A stretch of DNA of 11,528 nucleotides from Holosporales bacterium (lineage in GTDB: Bacteria; Pseudomonadota; Alphaproteobacteria; BNTO01): assembly GCA_031257795.1 (NCBI GenBank), contig JAIRNW010000022.1, forward strand, positions 1 through 11,528. Direction: 5' to 3'. Each line of letters opens with the position of its first letter. Position 1 is the stretch's first letter. The position numbers and the translations under genes are program-made. Below the pieces are notes generated by a model. The model was not told the origin of the DNA, did no database searches, and saw only the letters and a program-made list of their open reading frames with translations. Shown one piece after another: positions 1 to 7,131 of this stretch.

Positions 1-99
1 TTCAGATTTAAAAAAGAGAAAAACATTCGAGCTGCTTTGTACAACAACCTTCTAAATTTCAACAAATTCTGTGAAGATTATGGACAAATACTATTTTGA
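1..99 (+). CDS. possible C-terminal tail of an upstream gene (partial)
   Basis: Frame 1 is open from the left edge for 32 codons to a TGA at 97-99. The peptide is charged and asparagine-rich and ends in D-Y-G-Q-I-L-F. It is too short to recognise. In many alphaproteobacteria the MotB-like gene that follows is preceded by a MotA/ExbB-type channel gene, but nothing here proves that link. It could equally be chance open frame in AT-rich DNA. The stretch from 100 to 212 carries no gene that I can support. Confidence 0.2.
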   Translation, partial: FRFKKEKNIRAALYNNLLNFNKFCEDYGQILF

Positions 100-212
100 T
101 TTCTGGGAAAAAGCCCTGGGGAGAGTTGTCCTGTCCAAGTTTGTTTGTTGTATCCCAAAAGGAAAGAAATTACAATCGATCAGTAGCTGATACGAGAATC
201 GGGAAAGAGTGG

Positions 213-1229
213 ATGATTTTTAATAACAGAAAAGAGGCTGAGTTTAATGTATGGCCGTGCTTTGTTGATGTTTTATCGTCTCTTTTGATATTGATCATTT
301 TCATCATTATCGGTTTCTTCATATCCCAGGTCTACCTCTCCAACGCGCTCAACAACAGCGACACCTCGCTGCGCCAGCTGCAGGCCCTGATATTAAATCT
401 GCGCGAAAAAATAGCGAAAACAGAGTCCGACAATCTCGATTTGCAAAAAGCCAATCATTCGCTGGAAGATCAATTAAGAACGCTTGTTGCTCAGATAAAT
501 AGTCTGCAAGTTTTGTTTAATCAAACTAAAGGGAATGAGGATAATTTGCGTAAAGAAAACAAGAGTTTCTCTGAAAAGATTGAGGAACTGACCGCGCACA
601 TAACGAAGCTTAATGCCCTCCTAGAAGCCGAGCGCAACGCCGCCTCCAAACGGGAAACCGATATTAAAGCCAGTTTAGGAGCCGAAATAACCAAAAAAAT
701 TGCAGAGCTAGAGAGGATCTCGGCTGAGCTCGATCTTCTGAGAAAACAAATCCCAGACTCCATACTACAAAACCCGAGTCTCCTGAAATATAGATCAGAG
801 TTTTTTGCTCTGTTGCAAAATGTTATTGGGGGACGCTCGGATATTCGCGTTGTTGGCGATAGATTCGTTTTCCAGTCTGAGGTTTTGTTCGAACAGGGCT
901 CAAACAGCATCGGCTATTCCGGGCAAAACGTTTTGAACGCTCTTGTTAAGATACTCAAAGAAATCACCGAAAAAATTCCTCCTGAGATTCACTGGGTGTT
1001 GGTGGTTGACGGGCACACGGACAGGGTCCCAATACACAACGACCGTTTTGATTCCAATTGGGAATTGTCGTCGGCACGCGCGATTAGCGTTGTGAAGTTT
1101 CTGATTAGCAAGGGTATCCCACCGCAACACCTTGCCGCTGCGAGCTTTGCTGAGTTCTTTCCACTCACTAATGATCAGGCAAAAATGGCCAAGAACCGAC
1201 GGATAGAGATTCGTCTAGACCAACGATAG
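213..1229 (+). CDS. MotB/OmpA-like peptidoglycan-binding inner-membrane protein
   Basis: The product has 338 residues and is probably an inner-membrane protein that grips peptidoglycan. Residues 13-41 hold the alphaproteobacterial signature W-P-C-F-V-D followed by one hydrophobic helix. Asp19 sits where MotB/TolR/ExbD-type partners carry their proton-binding aspartate (inference). A long coiled coil (about 45-185) spans the periplasm. A C-terminal OmpA/MotB domain (about 230-338) shows D-G-H-T-D, N-W-E-L-S-S-A-R-A and N-R-R-I-E-I-R-L, the usual peptidoglycan-binding set. Family members are often encoded next to a MotA/TolQ/ExbB-like channel, which would lie left of the window. I chose the ATG at 213 because GGGAAAG lies just upstream and the family starts shortly before the W-P motif. 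A TTG at 96 would add 39 unconserved residues without a ribosome site. It is not flagellar MotB as far as the window shows. Confidence 0.85.
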   Translation: MIFNNRKEAEFNVWPCFVDVLSSLLILIIFIIIGFFISQVYLSNALNNSDTSLRQLQALILNLREKIAKTESDNLDLQKANHSLEDQLRTLVAQINSLQVLFNQTKGNEDNLRKENKSFSEKIEELTAHITKLNALLEAERNAASKRETDIKASLGAEITKKIAELERISAELDLLRKQIPDSILQNPSLLKYRSEFFALLQNVIGGRSDIRVVGDRFVFQSEVLFEQGSNSIGYSGQNVLNALVKILKEITEKIPPEIHWVLVVDGHTDRVPIHNDRFDSNWELSSARAISVVKFLISKGIPPQHLAAASFAEFFPLTNDQAKMAKNRRIEIRLDQR

Positions 1230-1232
1230 AAC

Positions 1233-1613
1233 CTAAGAACCCGTTGACATAAGATTTAAATTGGACCTCTTTCCAAACTCTTCAAAATCAGTTTTTGGGT
1301 ACGTCGATCCGGTGCTCGAATGCTCAACATCTAAGTACGCTCCGCTTCTGTGCTCCGTGTCTCCTTCCAAAAATTCTGATTTTGAAGGTTTCGAAAGAGG
1401 TCCATTGAGGATTTTTCAGGAGAAACGGAGCGCAGAAGCGGAATGTACTATACTCATCTCGTCTGACTCTCAGGTGTTTCACGCAGCTGAATTGCGGCAT
1501 CCGAGTCGAGAAAAATCTTGGTTTTCAGGTTCGAAATGTATAAACGTACATGAGTTTCGAACCGGATTCGACGCAGAAAAGACCAATTTAAATCTTATGT
1601 CAATGGGTTCTCA
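1233..1613. repeat. composite palindromic repeat, copy 1 (alpha ends, with a nested gamma element)
   Basis: The outer arms (about 1234-1264 and 1583-1613) are near-perfect inverted repeats built around TTGACATAAGATTTAAATTG (alpha end). Positions 1404-1433 are identical over 30 bases to 7159-7188 of copy 3. The segment near 1553-1573 resembles the other side of the shared core (ccggat-tcgac). Compared with copy 3, the core's GTAC-loop-GTAC hairpin is stretched by roughly 95 bases (about 1450-1550). A second element is nested at 1263-1403. The repeat begins 4 bp after the stop of the MotB-like gene. Reading frames inside it are treated as non-genic. Confidence 0.85.
1263..1403 (-). mobile_element. 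nested 141-bp palindromic element (gamma ends), MITE-like
   Basis: The ends are inverted repeats of about 28 bases (1263-1291 and 1376-1403), beginning GGACCTCTTTCC, with one mismatch and one indel plus a second small difference at most. The interior (about 1302-1370) is the same core as in the other copies but in reverse orientation: GTCGATCCGGTGCTC at 1304-1318 is the exact reverse complement of part of copy 3. The element is flanked by ATT at 1260-1262 and 1404-1406. Copy 3 reads straight through this junction as AAATTGAGG, so the flanking ATT looks like a target-site duplication. No transposase is encoded, so mobility would depend on enzymes elsewhere. Confidence 0.7.
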
Positions 1614-1710
1614 CAGCGCAGACCGTGGATAGTCTGTCTTCAGGTGGCGGATATCGTTTTATGTGGGCAATCAGAATGTGTTACTTTGTGCTCAATGGAC
1701 AGCTAAGCAT

Positions 1711-1716
1711 AGGAAG
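1711..1716 (+). promoter_or_regulatory. ribosome binding site that fixes the TTG start of tilS
   Basis: AGGAAG lies 5 bases before the TTG at 1722. No ATG is available at a comparable position, and the protein's N-terminus from this TTG matches TilS length before the P-loop, so the TTG start is preferred. The gap from 1614 to 1710 holds no other feature that I can support. Confidence 0.6.
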
Positions 1717-1721
1717 CCACT

Positions 1722-2921
1722 TTGATCGTAACTGCAGAACTATTTGCCTCGATTATTAATGAACAGAATTTCCAGCACAATACCAAATTCGTTGTTGGTG
1801 TTTCCGGCGGGGTTGACAGCATGTCGCTCGTTTTTCTGTTCAATGAATTATTGCTAAACACCTACGAAACAAATGAGAATCTAATAGCAGTTACTGTTGA
1901 TCACCAGCTAACTGACGGCTCATCTGACGACGCCCTTCAAATACACGCCTGGCTGTCCGCCAAAAATATCCAGCACGAAATTTTGACATGGGAGCACGAC
2001 ACGCTATCATCGCGCATCGAGGAAGACGGGCGCACCGCGCGCTATCGCTTGCTAGGCGATTTTTGCGAAAAAGTCGGAAGCAACACACTATACATCGCCC
2101 ACCACGCGCTGGACCAAGCTGAGACATTTCTCATGAGGCTGCGTCGGGGGTCTGGGTTGACGGGGCTGTGCGCCATACGTCCTCGAACCGTACTACATGG
2201 GGTGCTGGTCTGCAGGCCCTTGCTTGGGGTCTACAAGCAGGATTTGATTGATACCCTGCGTGAAAGGTTCGGCAATCATCCGCACTTAACAGACCCTAAC
2301 AATAGTAAAAAAGAGCTCGAGCGCGTGGCTATCCGCCAAAACATGAAGGCTTTGGAGGAATGCGGCATATGCGCGAAGGGCATCGTTTCTTCTGTGAAAC
2401 ACCTGCAAGACATTGACGAGCAGCTACAACAGCTTGCTAAAATAGCTATTAGAAACTTTGTACGAAACGAAACAACAGAGACACAGGACAAAACAGTTGG
2501 GAACAGCGTTGCTCGTGATCAGGGAAACAAGAAAAACCAGCCGCCTTCAAAGAAAAACAAAGGAAATCCAGGTCTAAAGTGGGGCGTTCTAGAGGAGAAT
2601 GGGGCGGCTCAGGGCTTGGACATGAGCCGTTACGCAGAAATCACAAAGGTTAGTCTTGATATAGTAAAAGAATGTATGCCACAAGTTGTCAAGATTGTGC
2701 TTCGAGAGTGTTTCATTCGAGTTACCACCTTTTCTTCTCAGGTTTGTTCGCAAAAAACCCTTGATAGGCTGTATGAAAAAATTACAAAAAGGGATTTTCG
2801 TGGAGCAACTGCGAGCGGCTGCGTGATCCGTAGAACTAAGGAGGGTTTGGAGGTGACTAGGGAGAATCGCAAGAAGGGGAGGCAGGCGGAGGAAGGACAG
2901 CTGCAGCGAGCAGCTGGTTGA
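1722..2921 (+). CDS. tilS: tRNA(Ile)-lysidine synthase
   Basis: This cytoplasmic enzyme uses ATP and lysine to convert C34 of the CAU-anticodon tRNA-Ile to lysidine, so that the tRNA reads AUA. The 399-residue product has the N-type PP-loop S-G-G-V-D-S (28-33), V-D-H (59-61), A-R-Y (106-108), A-H-H-A-L-D-Q-A-E-T (126-135), then R-R-G-S-G-L-T-G-L and a D-P-N-N motif followed by R-V-A-I-R. All of these are typical of TilS. The C-terminal part keeps the usual F-R-G-A-T-A-S-G-C-V-I-R-R-T strand region. Between the two parts (about 245-290) lies a Lys/Asn/Gln-rich, low-complexity stretch that is probably a disordered insert, and the last 15 residues are a basic tail. Start is TTG (see ribosome site). 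In many alphaproteobacteria tilS sits between pal/cpoB and ftsH. Neither is adjacent here, and the repeat copy separates it from the MotB-like gene. Confidence 0.93.
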   Translation: MIVTAELFASIINEQNFQHNTKFVVGVSGGVDSMSLVFLFNELLLNTYETNENLIAVTVDHQLTDGSSDDALQIHAWLSAKNIQHEILTWEHDTLSSRIEEDGRTARYRLLGDFCEKVGSNTLYIAHHALDQAETFLMRLRRGSGLTGLCAIRPRTVLHGVLVCRPLLGVYKQDLIDTLRERFGNHPHLTDPNNSKKELERVAIRQNMKALEECGICAKGIVSSVKHLQDIDEQLQQLAKIAIRNFVRNETTETQDKTVGNSVARDQGNKKNQPPSKKNKGNPGLKWGVLEENGAAQGLDMSRYAEITKVSLDIVKECMPQVVKIVLRECFIRVTTFSSQVCSQKTLDRLYEKITKRDFRGATASGCVIRRTKEGLEVTRENRKKGRQAEEGQLQRAAG

Positions 2922-3034
2922 TTTTGAACCAAGGGGTAGTTCTTTAAAAAATTTACGCTGCTTCAATTTTTTGAACTTGAAAATTAACTTTTGTTTACTA
3001 TGTATAACTATCTTGTGAATATTGGCCAATAGGT

Positions 3035-3949
3035 ATGTTTTTCGGATTTCGTAATAAAATTAAAACGCTGGTTTGCTCATTGTTCCTTTTGACTTTTAGC
3101 TCCGTTCAACCTGTCGAAGCTGCTGCCGTGGTCAAAACTGTTGTCAGTGCGGCGTTGGATGTCTATGGTGCGCTGACTGGAGCAGGGGATTCCAGATTTG
3201 TTTCCAAACTTAACGCATTCGCTGACGTCGTCTACAAGAAGGTATCGCCTTTCTCTCGGATTCCGTCGCCAGTAGGACGATATATTGCTAAATGCCGTGG
3301 TGTAATGGACGGAGCCCTTGCAAAAATCTATACATGCTTTAGCTCTCTTGCTGCGCTAATGCAAAAGAATAAGTTGGTGAGAGACTTTGTACAAGGGACA
3401 ATATTAACAATTTTGACATGTTTGATGACTGCCAGAGTTTCCAGAGTTTATAATGTTGAAAATATAGTTTACGACTGGAACCTAGCGGCTATTACAGCAT
3501 CTGGCTCTATCGTTTTCAGCCTTTGTGACGTTCCTGTAGTGCTTGCAGCCTTGGTACCGTTGTCTGTTTACTTGTCTTCACGAGTATCGTTTGAGTCTGG
3601 TGTACAAGAAGGAATTGCACAAGCCATATTAAATGCTGGAGTGAAAAAAGAAGAGTTCAAATCACCAGACATGATTATGGAGCCATGGAGTGCCACCTGT
3701 AGTAATGATGGTAAAACTGTGAATCTTAAAATAACGGCGTCAACCGATGCGATTAAGCAGCGGAGCATAATGCCTTTTGAGGACGTGACGCCGGAGCGAG
3801 CGTTTGGTTTAGTTATGCAGGATGAAAGGATAGTAGATTTACAATCAGGAAAAATAGTGGCTATAGTAGCTAATAGTTTCGCAGAAGCAGGAGATAAGGC
3901 GCGGGCTTTCTTACATATGGTGAATCCATTAAGAATATTGAGGCGGTAA
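3035..3949 (+). CDS. unrecognised exported or membrane protein
   Basis: I do not recognise this 304-residue protein. It begins with a basic segment and a hydrophobic core ending V-E-A-A, a good Sec signal peptide with cleavage near residue 29. Two further hydrophobic stretches (about 119-133 and 150-182) could be membrane helices. The last 120 residues look soluble, with an F-E-D-V-T-P-E-R-A-F-G segment near 248-258. The ATG at 3035 has only a weak, close AGG in front. The 113-bp gap before it is AT-rich and contains TTGAAA at 2977 and TATAAC at 3003, but the spacing (20) is poor for a promoter. It is not obviously coupled to tilS. It faces vgrG tail to tail, so it is not part of that operon. 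A secreted factor or an inner-membrane protein are both possible. Confidence 0.75.
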   Translation: MFFGFRNKIKTLVCSLFLLTFSSVQPVEAAAVVKTVVSAALDVYGALTGAGDSRFVSKLNAFADVVYKKVSPFSRIPSPVGRYIAKCRGVMDGALAKIYTCFSSLAALMQKNKLVRDFVQGTILTILTCLMTARVSRVYNVENIVYDWNLAAITASGSIVFSLCDVPVVLAALVPLSVYLSSRVSFESGVQEGIAQAILNAGVKKEEFKSPDMIMEPWSATCSNDGKTVNLKITASTDAIKQRSIMPFEDVTPERAFGLVMQDERIVDLQSGKIVAIVANSFAEAGDKARAFLHMVNPLRILRR

Positions 3950-4031
3950 AGAATTGCATGATTCGGTATGGTGTTGCGGGAAGTGTGATAGAAGCGTGTG
4001 TAATGGACCAGCTTTTGTGCCATTGAGGAAG

Positions 4032-4155
4032 ATAGCCAATCACAAGTGGATTGTGGCCAGGAGACACGCAGCCGCCGCGCCGTAGCCGTACTCAAGCGTA
4101 CCGCTCAAGGCGGGCACCAGATCGACGAACCCACAGTTCACTTGTGATTGGCTAT
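4032..4155 (+). repeat. palindromic repeat, copy 2 (beta ends)
   Basis: This 124-bp element has perfect 17-bp terminal inverted repeats, ATAGCCAATCACAAGTG (4032-4048) and its complement (4139-4155). The interior matches copy 3 closely from about 4060 to 4155, including the hairpin AGC-c-GTAC-tcaagc-GTAC-c-GCT (4084-4105) and the stretch ending CCACAGTTCA. It ends 2 bp beyond the vgrG stop codon. Between the stop at 3949 and this element (3950-4031) I see nothing beyond a weak AATGG/CCATT pairing. Confidence 0.9.
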
Positions 4156-4157
4156 AG

Positions 4158-6509
4158 TCACCCAAGCGCCGTTATCGCCCCGGCTATTCCAGCCAACACC
4201 CCCCCCTTAACGTTAGCCTGGACCTTTCCGTTGACCTCTATCATCAGCGTTGCCCCATACATGCCCTGCAGTTTCGCGTCATCCTTGATCATCAAGCCTT
4301 CACGATTACTATTGAGCTGCGCCTTGTCCGTTATGTTCAAGCCCTCGCGCGTGCAATCCGTTGTTGCCTTCACTCCAACCTGCAAAGCTTCGCAATTGTA
4401 GTTCATGGTGGCCTTCAGCTTGATATTCATCCCCTCTCCGGTAAAATCAGACGTCGCCTTAATCTCCACATTTTTCGTCGCGTTGCCCACAATACTCCCC
4501 GTCGCCTTCAGCTCTATATCCTTTGTGGCCTGAATACTGATCCCCGCATTAGACTTGATAATGATATCCTTTGCCGCTTCAACGGATATTCCCGCATCAG
4601 TTTTCACAGAGATATCCTTGGCCGCCGTGATGCTCATCGCATCATCTGTTTTAACGGTAATCGCCCCTTTAGTTGTGATAGAAAGCTCCCCATCATCAAG
4701 CTTGATCGTATAGTTTCCCTTCTTAACGGTTAAAACATTATCTCCGTCGTCCATCGTGATTGAAAGCGACCCCTTTTTTAAATCTATAGAGTAATTGCCC
4801 TCATTAATACTCAGCTTATATTCCCCTTTTTCGATCTCGGTGGTTAGCAGCCCCTCCTTTATTTGTGTTTGTGTTGTTGTGTTGCTTCCATCTTGCCTCA
4901 AAAGAAATAAATTATCCGCCGCCTCCGACCACGTCTCGAAATCTTTCGTCGCCTTAAATGTTATTTTTTCTTGATCCTTCCTATCGTCGAAAGTCATAAG
5001 ATTCGCCTTTTCCCCATCCTGCGGGGAAGTCTGCGTCTTCAAAGCCAGAATTTCCGGAACATTCTCCACTTCTGCAGGAGGCTTGTTCACTCCGTTATAC
5101 ACACACCCTATGATCAGCGGCCTGTCCGGATTCCCTTCCGAAAAAGACACCACAACTTCCATCCCGATTCTCGGAATCGCCGACCAGCCGTATCCGCTCC
5201 CGGCCCATCCTTGCATACAACGAACAGGAAGCGACTGCGCTCCGTCTTTGCCGCCCTCCCTGTCCCAATGGAATTGCACCAAGACGCGCCCCTGCTCGTC
5301 GCAGCTAATCTCATTGCCGCTTGTCCCTACAACAACCGCCGTCTGCGTGCCATGAATGTATGGGCGCTTTGTTTTGCGGAACGGTGCGAATGGCACGCTC
5401 TCTGGGAGGGCGACGAAAGTGTTGGAATACTCGAATTTGCCGTCTTGCACCGCGATACTGTGGTGCGTTGAGTAGAGCAGGTACTTTTGGTTGAGGTCTT
5501 CTCTGATGTGGTCTTTCAGTTCGAATATCACTCCGGCGCCAAATTCTGGAACATATCCATCACCAAAGGCCAGATTTTGCGGCCAACTCAGGGAGTTGAG
5601 ACTGGTTGTCCCAATGTTGCTGGCTTCATCACCTTCGGCGTAGCCTCCTGGGTACTCATACACCTCCCCAAGCAAGCCTTCGCCACTGGCCGACGCCTTT
5701 AGAGCGGTGTCGGGGGCCGTGTAGTTGTAATCAATCGACTCGTATTTTTTGGAGACGATCTGATTCTGGAAATTAAAATTGCGGATTGTGTTTATGGTAT
5801 CGTCTCGGATGATCTTCATGGAAACGCTTCCAGCGGACTCCGCGTCTTTGTTTTTTCCGGCCAGGATCATCGTGCTATCGGACGAAGAGTGGGTGAAAAA
5901 ATACAAGATCCCCTCCTCTTCCATCAAGCGAGAAACGAAATCAAAGTTGGACTCGTTATACTGCACGCAATACTCGCGCACGGTTTTCCCGCACGCAGAG
6001 GCTTTGTTCGTGAAAGTGATTCCGTCCTCATCCAAAACCTCTTCAATTATGCTTTTTGCGTCTTTTTTGAAGAAAATTCTCGTGTTTTTCGTAAATTGCG
6101 CCTTCCAAAAGGCTGGCTTGAGCGTTAGCCCGTAAAAGGAAATCTTCTCCGATTCGTCGGAATCCAAAATAAAGCTCTGCAAGGACCGAACCTGCGCGGC
6201 TATTCCAGAAAAATAACGGGAAGTCCCGCCAGCGTTGAGGCAAACAGAAACCGGCTCTCCGAGTAATTTTTTGAAATCCACGTTAAGGTCTTTAGCGTAC
6301 CCACGCAAATTAAATTCAAAAGGTTCGGATATGGCGTCCCTCCCCTCAAAGCTCTCTAGGAAAAGCGTGTCGGCCCCGAGAGGGCTGGAGACAGTGGCGC
6401 TGAGCTCGCCTTCTTTCACTAAAGTTGGAGGAAATAATATTGGGCGAGCAAAAAACGCGTTGTTTACTGCGTCTATTTCATAGTTGACGTTTGGAAGGAG
6501 CGATCTCAT
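4158..6509 (-). CDS. vgrG: type VI secretion spike protein VgrG
   Basis: VgrG (TssI) forms the trimeric spike at the tip of the type VI secretion tube and carries or delivers effectors into a target cell. The 783-residue product shows the gp27-like base (about 36-375; S-P-L-G-A-D-T-L-F-L, Y-N-E-S-N-F-D-F-V-S-R-L-M-E-E-E-G at 184-200), then the gp5-type OB fold (about 390-475; D-E-Q-G-R-V-L-V-Q-F-H-W-D, G-W-S-A-I-P-R-I-G-M, E-G-N-P-D-R-P-L-I-I-G). A long beta-helix needle follows from about 510. It is made of short repeated strands (A-A-K-D-I-x-V-K-T-D-A-G-I-S) and, from about 690 to 755, of units near 15 residues. It ends in a Gly/Ala-rich hydrophobic tail. No enzyme-like C-terminal effector domain is visible. 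The start is 9 bp after the preceding gene's stop, suggesting translational coupling. No PAAR or effector gene follows on this strand before the repeat. Confidence 0.95.
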   Translation of the reverse strand: MRSLLPNVNYEIDAVNNAFFARPILFPPTLVKEGELSATVSSPLGADTLFLESFEGRDAISEPFEFNLRGYAKDLNVDFKKLLGEPVSVCLNAGGTSRYFSGIAAQVRSLQSFILDSDESEKISFYGLTLKPAFWKAQFTKNTRIFFKKDAKSIIEEVLDEDGITFTNKASACGKTVREYCVQYNESNFDFVSRLMEEEGILYFFTHSSSDSTMILAGKNKDAESAGSVSMKIIRDDTINTIRNFNFQNQIVSKKYESIDYNYTAPDTALKASASGEGLLGEVYEYPGGYAEGDEASNIGTTSLNSLSWPQNLAFGDGYVPEFGAGVIFELKDHIREDLNQKYLLYSTHHSIAVQDGKFEYSNTFVALPESVPFAPFRKTKRPYIHGTQTAVVVGTSGNEISCDEQGRVLVQFHWDREGGKDGAQSLPVRCMQGWAGSGYGWSAIPRIGMEVVVSFSEGNPDRPLIIGCVYNGVNKPPAEVENVPEILALKTQTSPQDGEKANLMTFDDRKDQEKITFKATKDFETWSEAADNLFLLRQDGSNTTTQTQIKEGLLTTEIEKGEYKLSINEGNYSIDLKKGSLSITMDDGDNVLTVKKGNYTIKLDDGELSITTKGAITVKTDDAMSITAAKDISVKTDAGISVEAAKDIIIKSNAGISIQATKDIELKATGSIVGNATKNVEIKATSDFTGEGMNIKLKATMNYNCEALQVGVKATTDCTREGLNITDKAQLNSNREGLMIKDDAKLQGMYGATLMIEVNGKVQANVKGGVLAGIAGAITALG

Positions 6510-6518
6510 GTGGCGGGC

Positions 6519-6977
6519 CTAATCCTTAGCAAGTTGTTCTTTCGTTCTTGTTAGGAGTATTTTAACGGCTCTTTTTTTCGGAAGAACAATTCTGTGAACG
6601 CCAGTAAAATCGCCACTATAGCGAGCGAAAACTATAACCCCCCTTCCTTTAAAGTCTTTAAGTTTAATCTCTATATCATTTTTCGTCATCCCTGGCACAA
6701 TCTCCCACTTGAATATCTCTATATCATTAGGGTAATCCCTTAGAAGGTCATCAACTGACGAAAAGTATGCTTGCGCATCCTTCTTCAGGATTTCCTCATA
6801 AAGGCCCTGTGTTTTGGGGACCACTAAGTGAACCACAACAACGCGGTTGAGGTTCATATCTTTGTCGGCCGAAATTGAAACGCGCTTCAGACATACAGGA
6901 GGGATGATATTAGCATTGCCTGTGTATAGCGGGTAAAAGAGCGCGCATATTAAAAGAGTTCTAACAATAAAACTCAT
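6519..6977 (-). CDS. small exported protein, possibly TssJ-like (type VI secretion)
   Basis: The 152-residue product starts with a hydrophobic signal segment (about 4-19) that could be cleaved after G-N-A (22). A Cys at 29 follows P-P-V and does not form a proper lipobox. The rest resembles, by eye, the beta-sandwich lipoprotein TssJ of type VI systems: an early S-I-S-A-D-K-D-M-N-L-N strand, V-V-V-V-H-L-V-V, a helical middle with F-S-S-V-D-D-L-L, then I-V-P-G (about 93-96), I-E-I-K-L-K, and V-I-V-F-A-R-Y. TssJ normally is a lipidated outer-membrane anchor that holds TssM, so the lack of a clear lipobox is a weak point. The position directly before vgrG, 9 bp apart, supports a secretion-related job. 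The ATG at 6977 is preferred to the GTG at 6980 because the ribosome site is then 6 bases away. TssJ assignment is inference. Confidence 0.8.
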   Translation of the reverse strand: MSFIVRTLLICALFYPLYTGNANIIPPVCLKRVSISADKDMNLNRVVVVHLVVPKTQGLYEEILKKDAQAYFSSVDDLLRDYPNDIEIFKWEIVPGMTKNDIEIKLKDFKGRGVIVFARYSGDFTGVHRIVLPKKRAVKILLTRTKEQLAKD

Positions 6978-6983
6978 CACAAA

Positions 6984-6991
6984 TCCTCCTT
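6984..6991 (-). promoter_or_regulatory. strong Shine-Dalgarno site for the TssJ-like gene
   Basis: AAGGAGGA on the minus strand lies 6 bases before the ATG at 6977 and is the strongest ribosome site in the window. It indicates high initiation for the first gene of the vgrG pair. The leader (6992-7131) holds small inverted repeats such as ATGCGA/TCGCAT (7072-7099) and GTTGCAAC (7050-7057), and a TAGAAT box at 7014-7019 without a convincing -35. Confidence 0.7.
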
Positions 6992-7131
6992 ATATTCGAA
7001 CCAAAAGGTCTAGATTCTAAGCGACTCGGCCTATGAATCATTTCGGGTCGTTGCAACTCACCGAAGGCCCGATGCGATTAAGAATAACCTTACTCGCATT
7101 TTGATGATAGAGTGAAAAAGCAGATAAGGTT

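Noticed and set aside
96..212. Longer N-terminus of the MotB-like protein from a TTG
   Set aside because: It adds 39 residues not seen in the family, without a ribosome site, while the ATG at 213 has a purine-rich site and family-like start.
1261..1632. Open frame of 123 codons within the composite repeat
   Set aside because: It lies almost wholly inside the inverted-repeat structure, starts at a TTG without a ribosome site, and its R-I-F-Q-E-K-R-S-A peptide recurs only because the repeat core recurs.
3568..4095. Open frame of 175 codons on the minus strand
   Set aside because: It is antisense to the 3035-3949 gene, has odd composition and no start signal; the plus-strand gene has a signal peptide and better coding character.
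4051..4401. Open frame of 116 codons from copy 2 into the vgrG antisense strand
   Set aside because: It is repeat sequence plus the complement of a confident vgrG. The H-S-S-x-V-I-G-Y peptide shared with copy 3 comes from the beta end.
7044..7100. Small inverted repeats upstream of the TssJ-like gene, considered as a terminator, operator or tRNA
   Set aside because: Stems are 5-6 bp with long loops, no T-run follows on the relevant strand, and no tRNA cloverleaf can be formed.
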